Below are positions 53,616 through 62,299 of a stretch of DNA of 64,000 bases, one piece after another. The position numbers and the translations under genes were made by a program. Location of the stretch: positions 730,760-794,759 of the forward strand of contig NZ_JASHKN010000002.1 of assembly GCF_030056735.1 (NCBI RefSeq), given 5' to 3'. How positions within the stretch are numbered: position 1 is the first letter of the stretch; each line of letters begins with the position of its first letter. The stretch comes from Rhodococcus sp. IEGM 1409 (GTDB lineage Bacteria > Actinomycetota > Actinomycetes > Mycobacteriales > Mycobacteriaceae). Below the pieces are notes generated by a model, which was not told where the DNA came from, ran no database searches, and saw nothing but the letters and a program-made list of their open reading frames with translations.

Positions 53616-54428
53616 ATGGCTAATCCTTTCGTCAAGGGCTGGAAGTACCTGATGGCGCTCTTCAATTCGAAGATCGATGAGAAGGCAGATCCAAAGGTTC
53701 AGATTCAGCAGGCGATCGAGGACGCACAGCGCCAGCATCAGGCGTTGTCCCAGCAGGCTGCGTCGGTGATCGGTAATCAGCGTCAACTCGAGATGAAGCT
53801 CAGCCGTCAACTCGACGAGGTCGAGAAGCTCAATGCCAACGCGCGCCAAGCCGTCAACCTTGCCGATCAGGCTGCTGCTGCCGGTGACAACGACAAGGCG
53901 ATCCAGTACACCAACGCCGCCGAGGCTTTTGCGGCTCAGTTGGTGACGGCCGAGCAGGGCGTCGAGGATCTGAAGGCACTGCACGACCAGTCCTTGCAGG
54001 CAGCCGCTCAGGCCAAGAAGGCCGTTGAGCAGAACGCGATGACTCTGCAGGCAAAGGTTGCCGAGCGCACCAAGCTGCTCAGCCAGCTCGAGCAGGCCAA
54101 GATGCAGGAGCGCGTGAGCGAGTCGCTTCGTTCCATGGACAGCACGCTGTCGGCTCCCGGCAACACACCCAGCCTCGAGGCTGTGCGCGACAAGATCGAG
54201 CGCCGCTACGCTGACGCACTCGGCTCAGCCGAGCTCGCCCAGAACTCCGTCCAGGGCCGAATGATGGAGGTCCAGCAGGCCTCGGTCCAGATGGCAGGGC
54301 ACAGCCGCCTCGAGCAGATTCGTGCATCCATGAAGGGCGAGGCACTGCCGTCCGGCGGCGCAGCAGCCACTCCCGCGACGCCGTCCGTCGAGAAGCAGCC
54401 CCCGGCTGCCGGTCAGACCGGGCAGTAG
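53616..54428 (+). CDS. pspA: Phage shock protein A (35-kDa antigen type)
   Basis: A 270-residue peripheral membrane protein that coats and protects a damaged cytoplasmic membrane. The PspA/IM30 coiled coil spans about 25-225 and is rich in Gln, Ala, Lys and Glu ([18 protein letters not shown] is a clear example). The amphipathic N-terminus [20 protein letters not shown] should bind lipid. The last 40 residues are Ala/Pro/Gly-rich. It matches Rv2744c, which is regulated together with clgR. Confidence 0.93.
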   Translation: MANPFVKGWKYLMALFNSKIDEKADPKVQIQQAIEDAQRQHQALSQQAASVIGNQRQLEMKLSRQLDEVEKLNANARQAVNLADQAAAAGDNDKAIQYTNAAEAFAAQLVTAEQGVEDLKALHDQSLQAAAQAKKAVEQNAMTLQAKVAERTKLLSQLEQAKMQERVSESLRSMDSTLSAPGNTPSLEAVRDKIERRYADALGSAELAQNSVQGRMMEVQQASVQMAGHSRLEQIRASMKGEALPSGGAAATPATPSVEKQPPAAGQTGQ

Positions 54429-54459
54429 CCGAATCCTCGATGTCGGCAGTGATGCTCTG

Positions 54460-55305
54460 ATGTTTTCTTCACGAGACGGTCGATCTGGGCGTGAGCCCCG
54501 GTCGGCCGTTCCCGTTTCCGTATCCGGCGCTTTCGGAGCGTTGGGACGTACCGCGGACACGTTGCGCGAGGTCGGACTGTCGGCGGCGGATGCCGCTCGG
54601 CGGTGGCAGGACCCGCGTGCCAAGTTCGAGCGCAAGCGTGCCCGTGCGCGTCGACGGGCGCAGCGATGGGGATTCATGTCCGGCGGTTCAGTGGTCGGCA
54701 CTGCCGGCCTCGCGGTTGCAGCAGCTCCCGAGTGGTCGGTGGTGGTGGCAGGCGGGGGAGCGGCACTGTTCGCGGTTCCCGCCGTCATCGCGGTCGGCCG
54801 TTACCGTTCGATGAGCTCCGGCCCACCGCCGTTGGCGCCGATTCGCAGACGATTGCCACCGTCGTCATCTCGCGCGTTCGTTCCGATGTCTCGCCTCATC
54901 GGTGCCGAGACGTCGCTGTTCGAGATTTTGAGTGTTCTCAGACGCGCCGACACCATCGACCCTGGTGAGTTGGACGAAATCACCGCTACCGCCGATTCGG
55001 CACTGATAGCGATGTTCGCGGTGTCTTCGGACGTGGTCGCGATGGAACGCGCGGTGGCCGCGACGCCCAAGGTAACCGAGCCTCTTGATCCCACAATCGA
55101 CAGCGCAGTTCGTGAGTTGCAGTCGGGGTTGGATCAGTACGAGGATCTGGTGACCTCGGCAGCTGCACTGACAGCGCCTCACAGCCCTTCGGCGCTCGTG
55201 GGATTCAACCGAGAACTCTCGGCGCTGCACGCGGCCGCCGAGCGACTTTCGGCGCTTGCCGACGCCATCGGCGAGGTGGACGACATCACGCGCAAGTACA
55301 ACTGA
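54460..55305 (+). CDS. pspM: Integral membrane partner of PspA (PspM, Rv2743c-like)
   Basis: A 281-residue protein. A basic N-terminal region (KFERKRARARRRAQRWG) precedes two adjacent membrane helices (about 72-112). The cytoplasmic C-terminal half is helical (DPGELDEITATADSALIAMF and following). In M. tuberculosis PspM tethers PspA to the membrane and shares its operon. Identity rests on position and layout, since PspM is poorly conserved. The pspN gene that follows in M. tuberculosis is absent here. Confidence 0.78.
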   Translation: MFSSRDGRSGREPRSAVPVSVSGAFGALGRTADTLREVGLSAADAARRWQDPRAKFERKRARARRRAQRWGFMSGGSVVGTAGLAVAAAPEWSVVVAGGGAALFAVPAVIAVGRYRSMSSGPPPLAPIRRRLPPSSSRAFVPMSRLIGAETSLFEILSVLRRADTIDPGELDEITATADSALIAMFAVSSDVVAMERAVAATPKVTEPLDPTIDSAVRELQSGLDQYEDLVTSAAALTAPHSPSALVGFNRELSALHAAAERLSALADAIGEVDDITRKYN

Positions 55306-55325
55306 CAGCTCGGTCTGATCGGCGC

Positions 55326-55931
55326 TCAGTCGTCGGCGCCGCGGGCTGCCAATGCTTCACCCATTGCATCCGCTGTCATCAGGGTGCCGACGATGACCGG
55401 CACTGCGAAGGAACGCAGCGAGAAGCCGAGCCCCCGTGCCTTGCGTGCTTCGGACACCTGTGTAATGACCTCGAACATGAGTGGGATGCACCGGATCGTC
55501 ATTGCCAGGAGCAAGGCGATCCGTTCGGGATTGACGCCGAAGCGTCGCAAGGGTGTCAGGAATGTGGTGATCGCGTCGAGCATCTCGGAGATTCGTGTCG
55601 TCAATCCCATGATCGCCGCGAAGGCAATCGAGATGATCAGGACGCCGCAAACGACGGCCGCCCGCTGCCACCCCGCGACCACCAGCTGGAACGCCCCGAT
55701 GAACAGCAACATCCACAGCGCCGGACGCAGCTGCCGGATGGCAGTCATCGGAGGAATGCGCGCAATGACGTACAGGGCAACAACGACGATCGCGGGAGCT
55801 GCCAGTTGCCACGGCTCACGTACGAAGATCGAGACGGAGAGGATGGCCACGACCAATCCGAGGAGCTTGATCCCCGTCGGCATCCGGTGCAGGAGCGACG
55901 TGCCAGGCCGGTAGACGCCGAGTGTGGTCAC
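55326..55931 (-). CDS. bioN: Biotin ECF transporter transmembrane subunit
   Basis: A 201-residue EcfT-type protein with five to six helices. The coupling motif near the C-terminus is VSEARKARGLGF, the Ala-Arg-Gly element that contacts the ATPase. It energises biotin uptake with BioM and BioY. The start overlaps the bioM stop by 4 nt. Confidence 0.9.
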   Translation of the reverse strand: MTTLGVYRPGTSLLHRMPTGIKLLGLVVAILSVSIFVREPWQLAAPAIVVVALYVIARIPPMTAIRQLRPALWMLLFIGAFQLVVAGWQRAAVVCGVLIISIAFAAIMGLTTRISEMLDAITTFLTPLRRFGVNPERIALLLAMTIRCIPLMFEVITQVSEARKARGLGFSLRSFAVPVIVGTLMTADAMGEALAARGADD

Positions 55932-56608
55932 GAGACCAACGACCGGTAATGGCCGATCGAGTCGGCGGGGGAGCCGTCAGCGACGACACGACCTTGGTCG
56001 ACAACCAACACACGTTCGAAGGATTCGAGGAGATCGAGTTGGTGGGTCACGACGATCAATTGTTGATCGAGTGACTCGAACACCGAGCTGATGAGTCGCG
56101 AGTTGCGAAGATCGAGGAGCGTGGTGGGTTCGTCGGCGACGAGCACGTTCGGCTCCGTCACCATGATGGCCGCAAGTGCGAGAAGCTGCTTCTGCCCACC
56201 GGAAAGCTGGTGGGTGGGATGGTCGGCGTGCCCGGCGAGACCATAGCGTTGCAGGACCGAGGTGACTTTGGCGGCGCGCTCGGATTTACCCAAACCGCTA
56301 CGGCGGAGCGAGAATTCGATGTCCTCGGCCACCGTCGGCATCACGATCTGATGGTTGGGATCGGTGAAGACGAACCCGACCTGCTTGCGTACGTCGCGGC
56401 CCTTCTTCGCGGTATCCAGGCCGTTCACCTGGACGCGCCCTTCGGTGGGAACGACCAGTCCGTTGATCATGCGAGCGAGGGTAGACTTGCCGCTTCCGTT
56501 CGCACCCACGATCCCGATTCGCTGCTCGCTCAGTCGCAGATTTATCTGCTGCAGGACTGCTCGTTCACCGAAACTGTGGCCGACATTCTCGAAGACGATC
56601 TCACTCAT
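55928..56608 (-). CDS. bioM: Biotin ECF transporter ATPase
   Basis: A 226-residue ATPase. Walker A is GIVGANGSGKSTLARMING, the Q-loop region VGFVFTDPNHQIV, the signature HQLSGGQKQLLALAA, and Walker B VLVADEPTTLLDL, with the switch His in VVTHQLDLL. The ECF type is inferred from the neighbouring bioN and bioY. Confidence 0.92.
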   Translation of the reverse strand: MSEIVFENVGHSFGERAVLQQINLRLSEQRIGIVGANGSGKSTLARMINGLVVPTEGRVQVNGLDTAKKGRDVRKQVGFVFTDPNHQIVMPTVAEDIEFSLRRSGLGKSERAAKVTSVLQRYGLAGHADHPTHQLSGGQKQLLALAAIMVTEPNVLVADEPTTLLDLRNSRLISSVFESLDQQLIVVTHQLDLLESFERVLVVDQGRVVADGSPADSIGHYRSLVS

Positions 56609-56614
56609 CGGAGA

Positions 56615-57211
56615 TTAATTCGCCACCACGGTCTTGGTGGACGAGATCACCGGATCACGCAGGAGTGCTGGATATGCGCGATGGACCTGGGACGCGACGA
56701 GCGCGGTGACCACAGCCTTTGCCGCGTCGAGAGGAATGAAGGCAGCGTTGGCCGACCAGGCGGCCAGGAAGCTCATGTGTCCGCGGACCATCATTCCTAC
56801 GATGCCGAACGCGTAGAGGATGACAACCCCGCCGAGCAGGTTGATCCCGATGCCCGCGATGATCCGGTACTTCGGCAACATCTTGGCAGTCAGCCACCCG
56901 ATGACAAATGCCGTCGGGATCCAGCCGATGAGGAATCCGGCCGTCGGGCTCGAAAGAGACACGAGTGCGGTGCGACCGCCGGCAAGGACCGGTAGCCCCA
57001 CCAATCCCAGGGCGATGACCGTCAGGACGGCGAGAACACCCTTGCGCGGTCCGAGCAGAGCGCCGGCCATCATGACGCCCATCGACTGAAGTGTGATCGG
57101 TACGCCGGAAATGCCGATGTTGATCGACCCGGGGAGGCCCAGCGCGATGATGAGTGCGGCGAAGACGGCTACATGCGCGAGATCGCGAGCGGGGAAACGG
57201 GTCGTAGACAC
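56615..57211 (-). CDS. bioY: Biotin transporter substrate-binding subunit
   Basis: A 198-residue S-component with six helices that binds biotin. The family pattern GLVGLPVLAGGRTALVSLSS followed by PTAGFLIGW is present, with the N-terminal MPGSINIGISGVPITLQSMG-like stretch of BioY proteins (LPGSINIGISGVPITLQSMG). First gene of bioY-bioM-bioN. The 237 bp upstream shows AACT-TCGCG-AGTT (57243-57255), a weak candidate operator. Confidence 0.93.
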   Translation of the reverse strand: MSTTRFPARDLAHVAVFAALIIALGLPGSINIGISGVPITLQSMGVMMAGALLGPRKGVLAVLTVIALGLVGLPVLAGGRTALVSLSSPTAGFLIGWIPTAFVIGWLTAKMLPKYRIIAGIGINLLGGVVILYAFGIVGMMVRGHMSFLAAWSANAAFIPLDAAKAVVTALVASQVHRAYPALLRDPVISSTKTVVAN

Positions 57212-57448
57212 TGCGGACGTGCTCCTTCGACGTACGGGATGGAACTTCGCGAGTTTACGCCAGTCGCACGCTGCAATGGGTTGGACACCTGACCTGCGTG
57301 AGGGGCGGTCTCGGGGTGAACCCTGATCTTTACCTGAACTTGCCGCTGAGCTGCTGCTTTGTCGCGTCAGACCTGTCAGGCTGGTTCTACGGACGACGCA
57401 GCACCTGTCCGATTCGACTGATTATTCAACGGCACGTTGGAGGTAAGC

Positions 57449-57625
57449 ATGTTTTGGAAGATCGCTTTGGCCGTCGTTCTGGTGTGGGTTGCACTCGCGG
57501 TGGTCGGTGCCCTGATCAAAGGGCTTTTCTGGGTTCTGGTGGTCGGCGCTGTCGGCTTCGGAATCTATTTCCTGGTGAAGGCGATGTCGGGAAGTGATGA
57601 CAATTCCCCCGCTTCGCGGTTCTGA
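57449..57625 (+). CDS. 58-residue membrane peptide
   Basis: The protein starts MFWKIALAVVLVWVALAVVG and is two hydrophobic stretches (about 4-24 and 27-46) followed by a polar tail MSGSDDNSPASRF. A strong GGAGG site lies 6 nt before the ATG. No family is recognised. The next gene begins 17 bp after its stop, so the two may be co-transcribed. Confidence 0.7.
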   Translation: MFWKIALAVVLVWVALAVVGALIKGLFWVLVVGAVGFGIYFLVKAMSGSDDNSPASRF

Positions 57626-57642
57626 CGGGCAAGATCGGCCCT

Positions 57643-58356
57643 ATGGAAAATTTCCCCGAGGACTGGCGGCGCGCGATTGTCATCGTGGCGCATCCAGACG
57701 ACATCGAATACGGCGCAGCTGCAGCGGTGGCGCAGTGGACCGATCGAGGCAAGGACGTCCGATACGTCCTGGCCACGCGAGGCGAGGCCGGAATCGCTGG
57801 TCTGTCGCCCGAAGAGTCCGGCCCGGTCCGTGAGGAAGAAGAGCGCCGCTCGGCCGCGATCGTCGGCGTCAGTGAGGTGGAGTTCCTCGGCCTACCCGAC
57901 GGTCGTCTCGTGGAAGGCCTGGAGTTGCGCTCGACTCTCGCCGCTGCAATTCGTCGCCACCGTCCGGAATTGGTGGTGACGATGAACTACTCGCACACCT
58001 GGGGGCCCGGCTACCTCAACAGTGCGGATCACCGCGCGCTCGGGATCAGCGTCCTGGATGCAACTGCCGACGCAGCAAACGAATGGATCTTTCCGTCCTT
58101 GACGGCTCAGGGGTTGGCGCCGTGGTCCGGTGTTCGGTGGGTCGCGGTGAACACGATGACTCCCACACACTGCGTCGACGTGACGTCGACGGTCGATCGC
58201 GCCGTGGATTCGCTCGCGGAACACGCACGCTATCTGGCGGCATTGAGTTCCGTGCCGATCCGGGAACAGGCCCGCGCACAGATCGACATGGTCAGCGGAC
58301 CGAAGCCTGGTTTTGATGCCGAGCGCGCAGTTGGTTTCGAGTTGTACTATTTCTGA
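57643..58356 (+). CDS. PIG-L/LmbE-family deacetylase
   Basis: A 237-residue zinc-dependent N-deacetylase. The metal motif is IVAHPDDIEYG near residue 15, with the second site NSADHRALG near 125. Relatives act on N-acetylglucosaminyl lipids or on mycothiol intermediates (MshB, Mca). It is shorter than MshB (about 300 residues) and lacks its typical context, so the substrate is open. Confidence 0.87.
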   Translation: MENFPEDWRRAIVIVAHPDDIEYGAAAAVAQWTDRGKDVRYVLATRGEAGIAGLSPEESGPVREEEERRSAAIVGVSEVEFLGLPDGRLVEGLELRSTLAAAIRRHRPELVVTMNYSHTWGPGYLNSADHRALGISVLDATADAANEWIFPSLTAQGLAPWSGVRWVAVNTMTPTHCVDVTSTVDRAVDSLAEHARYLAALSSVPIREQARAQIDMVSGPKPGFDAERAVGFELYYF

Positions 58357-58394
58357 TGAGCTGAGCGAGAAAAGTCGCAAGTCCCGACGGGATT

Positions 58395-58412
58395 ACCGGT
58401 GACTTGTCCGGT
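58395..58412. promoter_or_regulatory. Candidate TetR operator
   Basis: ACCGG and CCGGT are inverted around an 8-bp spacer, 15 bp before the TetR start codon. This is a plausible autoregulatory site, proposed only from symmetry and position. Confidence 0.3.
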
Positions 58413-58427
58413 ATTGTGTTACATACG

Positions 58428-59066
58428 ATGGTAATCCGTAACGCAGATGACCCAATTGCCCCTCGCAAGGCCGACGGTCAGCGCATCCCCAGCCGCGAGA
58501 TCGACGACGTGATTCTCGACGCCGCAAGATCGTGTGTCCTCGATTTCGGAATGCAGCGAACCACACTTGCCGAGATCTCCCGTCGAGCCGGCGTGAGCCG
58601 ACCGACGGTCTACCGGCGGTGGCCGGACACGAGGGCCGTGGTCGCGGACCTGCTCACCCGGGAGATCCGATCGGTGCTGCCCGAGGTGACCTTCACCGGG
58701 TCTGCGGGCGCGCTGCTCGTGGAGGCGATCGGTGACGTCGTCGGTCAGATTCGCGACCATCCGCTCTTCGTGAAAATTCGGCAAGCTGATCAAGAGTTGC
58801 TGACCACGTACATCGTGGACCGGCTCGGCGCAAGCCAGAAGTCGATTCTCGAGCTGATCACATCCGTCGTCGCCGCCGGTCAACAGGACGGTTCGATTCG
58901 CGAGGGAAGCGTCACCGAGATCGCGGCGATGGTTCTGCTGATGGCTCAGTCCGTCGTCATCTCCGCACCGACACTCGAGCCGGAGCTTTCCTCCGAGGCG
59001 TCGGTCGAGCAACTTCGATATGCGGTCGCTGCGTATCTGGCACCTGTCGAGAATTCGGGAGAATAG
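58428..59066 (+). CDS. TetR-family regulator next to glpD
   Basis: A 212-residue repressor-type protein. The N-terminal helix-turn-helix reads QRTTLAEISRRAGVSRPTVY with RRWPDTR after it; the C-terminal domain is helical and would bind a ligand. It precedes glpD by 2 bp, so it probably controls glycerol-3-phosphate use. The ATG at 58428 is chosen since earlier codons lie in the presumed operator region. Confidence 0.88.
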   Translation: MVIRNADDPIAPRKADGQRIPSREIDDVILDAARSCVLDFGMQRTTLAEISRRAGVSRPTVYRRWPDTRAVVADLLTREIRSVLPEVTFTGSAGALLVEAIGDVVGQIRDHPLFVKIRQADQELLTTYIVDRLGASQKSILELITSVVAAGQQDGSIREGSVTEIAAMVLLMAQSVVISAPTLEPELSSEASVEQLRYAVAAYLAPVENSGE

Positions 59067-59068
59067 CT

Positions 59069-60604
59069 GTGAACCCTCGAGATTCAGCAGGCAGCGATTC
59101 AGCTCTCAACGCACAGCGGCGTACTCGTGAACTCGAGCAGTTGGCGAACGGCGATTCGGTCGACGTCCTGGTAATCGGTGGCGGAATCACGGGCGTCGGT
59201 GTCGCTCTCGACGCCGTGACTCGTGGGCTGAGTGTTGCGCTGGTCGAAAAGCGCGACCTCGCGTTCGGTACCAGCCGGTGGAGTTCGAAACTGGCACACG
59301 GCGGCCTGCGGTACCTTGCTTCGGGCAATGTCGGCATCGCCCGTGAAAGTGCGGTCGAGCGTGGAATTCTCATGACGCGCACCGCGCCGCACCTGGTTCG
59401 CGCCATGCCTCAACTCGTACCGCTGTTACCGGAGACGTCGTTCTTCGGCAAGGCCCTGGTGCGCACCGGTTTCCTGGCCGGTGACGCTCTGCGCATGTCG
59501 GCGCGAACCCCGGCGTCGGTACTACCAAGATCACGGACGGTCAGTGCTGCTCGCGCTCGCGAATTGGCACCTGCGGTCAAGCAAGAGAACCTACGCGGCG
59601 CCTTGACTGCGTTCGACGGGCAGCTCATCGACGACGCCCGTCTTGTCGTCGGCATCGCACGAACCGCAGCGTCCCACGGCGCGCGAATCCTGACCCGTGT
59701 CGGTGCGTACGACGTATCCGGAACATCGGCCACCTTGCGCGACGAGTTGACCGGGTCCGAGTTCTTGATGCGGGCGCGCGTCGTGATCAATGCGACCGGG
59801 GTGTGGGCTGATCAGGTCGACTCCAGCATCACTCTTCGCCCCAGCCGCGGAACGCACTTGGTGCTCGACGCGGCGCGATTGGGGAACCCCACGGCAGCGC
59901 TGACCGTGCCGATTCCCGGTGAGACCAACCGTTTCGTCTTCGCCCTGCCCGCGCAGCTCGGGCGGATCTACCTCGGGTTGACCGACGAAGCAGCGCCGGG
60001 GCCGGTGCCCGACGTGCCGACGGCGTCCGAGGACGAGATCGACTTCCTGCTCAGCACCGTGAACACGGCGTTGGAAGTTCCGCTGACACGGCAGGACGTT
60101 CTGGGGACTTTTGCGGGTCTGCGCCCCTTGCTGGACACCGGTGAAGGCTCGACTGCCGACCTCTCCCGCAATCACGCTGTTGTTCGTTCGGCTTCGGGCC
60201 TGGTCACGGTGGTGGGCGGCAAGCTCACGACGTACCGCAAGATGGCCGAAGACGCTGTCGGCGCTGCGGTCGAGGTCGGGTCGCTGAGTGCCGGTGCGTG
60301 TAGGACACGCGCATTGCCGCTGGTAGGTGCTGCATCGCCGGCGGAATTGAAAAAGATCAAGGCTCCCGCCTCTCTCGTGGCGCGATACGGCACCGAAGCG
60401 GAGATCGTTGCCTCCGCGAGCAGTGATCGTCTTCGGCCGGTTGCGGACTTGGAGATCTGCGGCGCCGAGTTCGATTTCGCGGTATCACACGAAGCTGCCC
60501 TCGATGTCGACGACGTCCTTGATCGCAGGACCAGAATCGGATTGGTGGCTTCGGATCGCGAAGGCGCACTGGGTGCGGCGGAACAGGCGTTTCACTCGGT
60601 GTGA
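59069..60604 (+). CDS. glpD: Glycerol-3-phosphate dehydrogenase (FAD-dependent)
   Basis: A 511-residue membrane-associated flavoenzyme that oxidises glycerol-3-phosphate to dihydroxyacetone phosphate and feeds electrons to quinone. The FAD motif is VLVIGGGITGVGVALDAVTR, with the family block SSKLAHGGLRYLASGNVGIA and the C-terminal GGKLTTYRKMAEDAV. The GTG start follows GGGAG and sits 2 bp after the regulator stop, so the two genes form an operon. Confidence 0.94.
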   Translation: MNPRDSAGSDSALNAQRRTRELEQLANGDSVDVLVIGGGITGVGVALDAVTRGLSVALVEKRDLAFGTSRWSSKLAHGGLRYLASGNVGIARESAVERGILMTRTAPHLVRAMPQLVPLLPETSFFGKALVRTGFLAGDALRMSARTPASVLPRSRTVSAARARELAPAVKQENLRGALTAFDGQLIDDARLVVGIARTAASHGARILTRVGAYDVSGTSATLRDELTGSEFLMRARVVINATGVWADQVDSSITLRPSRGTHLVLDAARLGNPTAALTVPIPGETNRFVFALPAQLGRIYLGLTDEAAPGPVPDVPTASEDEIDFLLSTVNTALEVPLTRQDVLGTFAGLRPLLDTGEGSTADLSRNHAVVRSASGLVTVVGGKLTTYRKMAEDAVGAAVEVGSLSAGACRTRALPLVGAASPAELKKIKAPASLVARYGTEAEIVASASSDRLRPVADLEICGAEFDFAVSHEAALDVDDVLDRRTRIGLVASDREGALGAAEQAFHSV

Positions 60605-60616
60605 CACTCTGATCCG

Positions 60617-61780
60617 GTGCGTGTAGCCGTCGTTGCCGGGCCGGACCCGGGTCATGCTTTTCCCGCAATAGCGTTGTCGCTGGCGTTGATCCAGGCCGGC
60701 GACGATCCGATCCTGTACACCGGGACCCGGTGGGTGGAGGCAGCGCGAGCAGCGGGCGTGGAAGCCGAGCCTCTCAAAGGCTTGGCTCCGCGGCCGGGAG
60801 ACGACGATCTCGATGCAGGCGCTCGGATTCATTCGCGCGCCGCCTATATTTCGAGCGAACTGCTTCCCGACCTGAAATCCGTCTCCCCGGATCTCGTCGT
60901 CTCCGACATCCTCACTGCCGGAGGTGGATTGGCCGCGGAACGGCTGGGCATCCCCTGGGTGGAACTCTCGCCTCACCCGTTGTACTCACCCTCGCGCGGT
61001 CTGCCGCCGATCGGCAGTGGGCTCGCGCCCGGCGTCGGAATTCGCGGTCGACTCCGCGACACCCTGATGCGCGCAGCGACAGGACGTTCGATCAAGCAAG
61101 GGTTGGCCCAGCGCTCGCAGGCCCGTGTCGGTGTCGGACTGCCCGCTCTCGATCCCGGTCCCCAAGCGCGGCTGATCGCAACACTTCCGGCACTGGAGGT
61201 GCCTCGCCCCGACTGGCCGGAGCACGCACACGTCGTCGGCCCACTTCTGTGGGAGCCGACTCAGGTGATTCTGGATCCACCGCCAGGTGACGAGCCGCTG
61301 GTCATGGTGGCGCCGTCCACGGCACACACCGGCGCAGTGGGAATGTTCGAGGGGACCGTCGAAGGCCTCGACGGAGCCGGTGTCAGGCTGATCGCATCGA
61401 TACTCGAGGGAGCAGAAGGCGAACAACCTGACTGGGTTCGTGCAGGTCTCGGTCGTCAGGACGCGATGCTGCGTGACGCGGCGGTGTTGGTGTGCGGCGG
61501 CGGGCACGGCATGTTGGCGAAGGCGCTGTTGGCCGGAGTGCCGACCGTCGTCGTTCCTGGGGGAGGGGACCAGTGGGAGCTGGCCAATCGCGCTGCGCGG
61601 GCAGGCACGTCGGTGATCGTGCGGCCTGCGGATGCGCAGTCGATTCGCGATGCAGTACTACAGGTGCTTTCCGATGGGCGATTCACGGAAGCGGCGAGGG
61701 CGGCTGCCGCTACTGCGTCGCAGGTCGTCGATCCGGTCGTGGTGTGCCGACAGGTGGTCAACGGCGGTGTGTCGGCGTGA
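60617..61780 (+). CDS. Glycosyltransferase-like protein (GT-B fold, Rv2739c-like)
   Basis: A 387-residue protein with the GT-B layout of MGT/UDP-glucuronosyl-transferase relatives. The N-terminal domain starts VAVVAGPDPGHAFPAIALSL; the C-terminal nucleotide-sugar region is VLVCGGGHGMLAKALLAGVP followed by TVVVPGGGDQWELANRAAR. Donor and acceptor are unknown. It starts 12 bp after glpD and stands two genes before recA, like Rv2739c. Confidence 0.85.
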   Translation: MRVAVVAGPDPGHAFPAIALSLALIQAGDDPILYTGTRWVEAARAAGVEAEPLKGLAPRPGDDDLDAGARIHSRAAYISSELLPDLKSVSPDLVVSDILTAGGGLAAERLGIPWVELSPHPLYSPSRGLPPIGSGLAPGVGIRGRLRDTLMRAATGRSIKQGLAQRSQARVGVGLPALDPGPQARLIATLPALEVPRPDWPEHAHVVGPLLWEPTQVILDPPPGDEPLVMVAPSTAHTGAVGMFEGTVEGLDGAGVRLIASILEGAEGEQPDWVRAGLGRQDAMLRDAAVLVCGGGHGMLAKALLAGVPTVVVPGGGDQWELANRAARAGTSVIVRPADAQSIRDAVLQVLSDGRFTEAARAAAATASQVVDPVVVCRQVVNGGVSA

Positions 61781-61832
61781 GCCGACTGCGCCTGGGTGCA
61801 GATACATCACCCTGTGGACTACGGTGGCGGCT

Positions 61833-62027
61833 GTGCGGTTGACCGAATTTCATGAAATGGTGCGCGAAGAGTTCGGGCAGGTACGAGGTGACTCGATGCT
61901 GATCGACCATGTACTCCAGAGTCTCGACGGAATGACTGCCGCGGAGGCCGTCGAAGCAGGCTGGGAGCCCCGTGAGGTGTGGCGCGCGCTCTGCGTGGAG
62001 TTCGACGTACCGCCGGCCCGCCGCTGA
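61833..62027 (+). CDS. DUF3046 protein (Rv2738c-like)
   Basis: A 64-residue acidic protein: RLTEFHEMVREEFGQVRGDS, then HVLQSLDGMTAAEAVEAGWE and EVWRALCVEFDVPPARR. This family is found next to recA in mycolic-acid actinobacteria and has no known role. GTG 61833 fits the family start. Confidence 0.88.
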   Translation: MRLTEFHEMVREEFGQVRGDSMLIDHVLQSLDGMTAAEAVEAGWEPREVWRALCVEFDVPPARR

Positions 62028-62061
62028 TTTTTCGGCGTGTCGAACGTCTCTCGTCTTCTGT

Positions 62062-62077
62062 TCGAACACGTGTTCGT
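62062..62077. promoter_or_regulatory. LexA (SOS) box of recA
   Basis: TCGAACACGTGTTCGT fits the mycobacterial SOS box TCGAAC-N4-GTTCGA with one change at the last base. It lies 223 bp upstream of the recA ATG, giving LexA-controlled transcription. Confidence 0.9.
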
Positions 62078-62179
62078 CTATGCTGAAGCTGTTCGGTGGT
62101 GACGCTCCTTTCGTAACTGCGAACTTTCGGTGATCGACAAACACAGTGATCGACGAGCACGAAACCAAGATCGAAAAGT

Positions 62180-62202
62180 CTGTCGGTGGCCGGATCTACT
62201 CT
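62180..62202 (+). promoter_or_regulatory. RecA-NDp (PafBC-dependent) promoter
   Basis: TGTCGGTG (62181-62188), 8 bp, TA (62197-62198), 3 bp, T (62202) fits the RecA-NDp consensus TTGTCRGTG-N8-TAN3T except for the first T, which is C here. In mycobacteria this promoter drives the LexA-independent DNA damage response through PafBC. Confidence 0.82.
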
Positions 62203-62226
62203 GATCGCAACACACCAACAGGGTCG

Positions 62227-62276
62227 GCTCAGGCAGGCGCTGAAGAGACGGAGTCTGCTCAGGCAGGCACTGAAGA
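62227..62276 (+). repeat. 20-bp direct repeat in the recA leader
   Basis: GCTCAGGCAGGCRCTGAAGA occurs at 62227-62246 and 62257-62276 with one difference (G/A), 30 bp apart start to start. It lies between the RecA-NDp promoter and the recA ATG, so it is in the mRNA leader. Confidence 0.85.
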
Positions 62277-62299
62277 CTGAAACAAGGATGGGGATCACG

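Noticed and set aside
57212..57448. BioQ-type operator upstream of bioY
   Set aside because: AACT-TCGCG-AGTT has partial symmetry but does not match the TGAAC-N3-GTTAC type motif.
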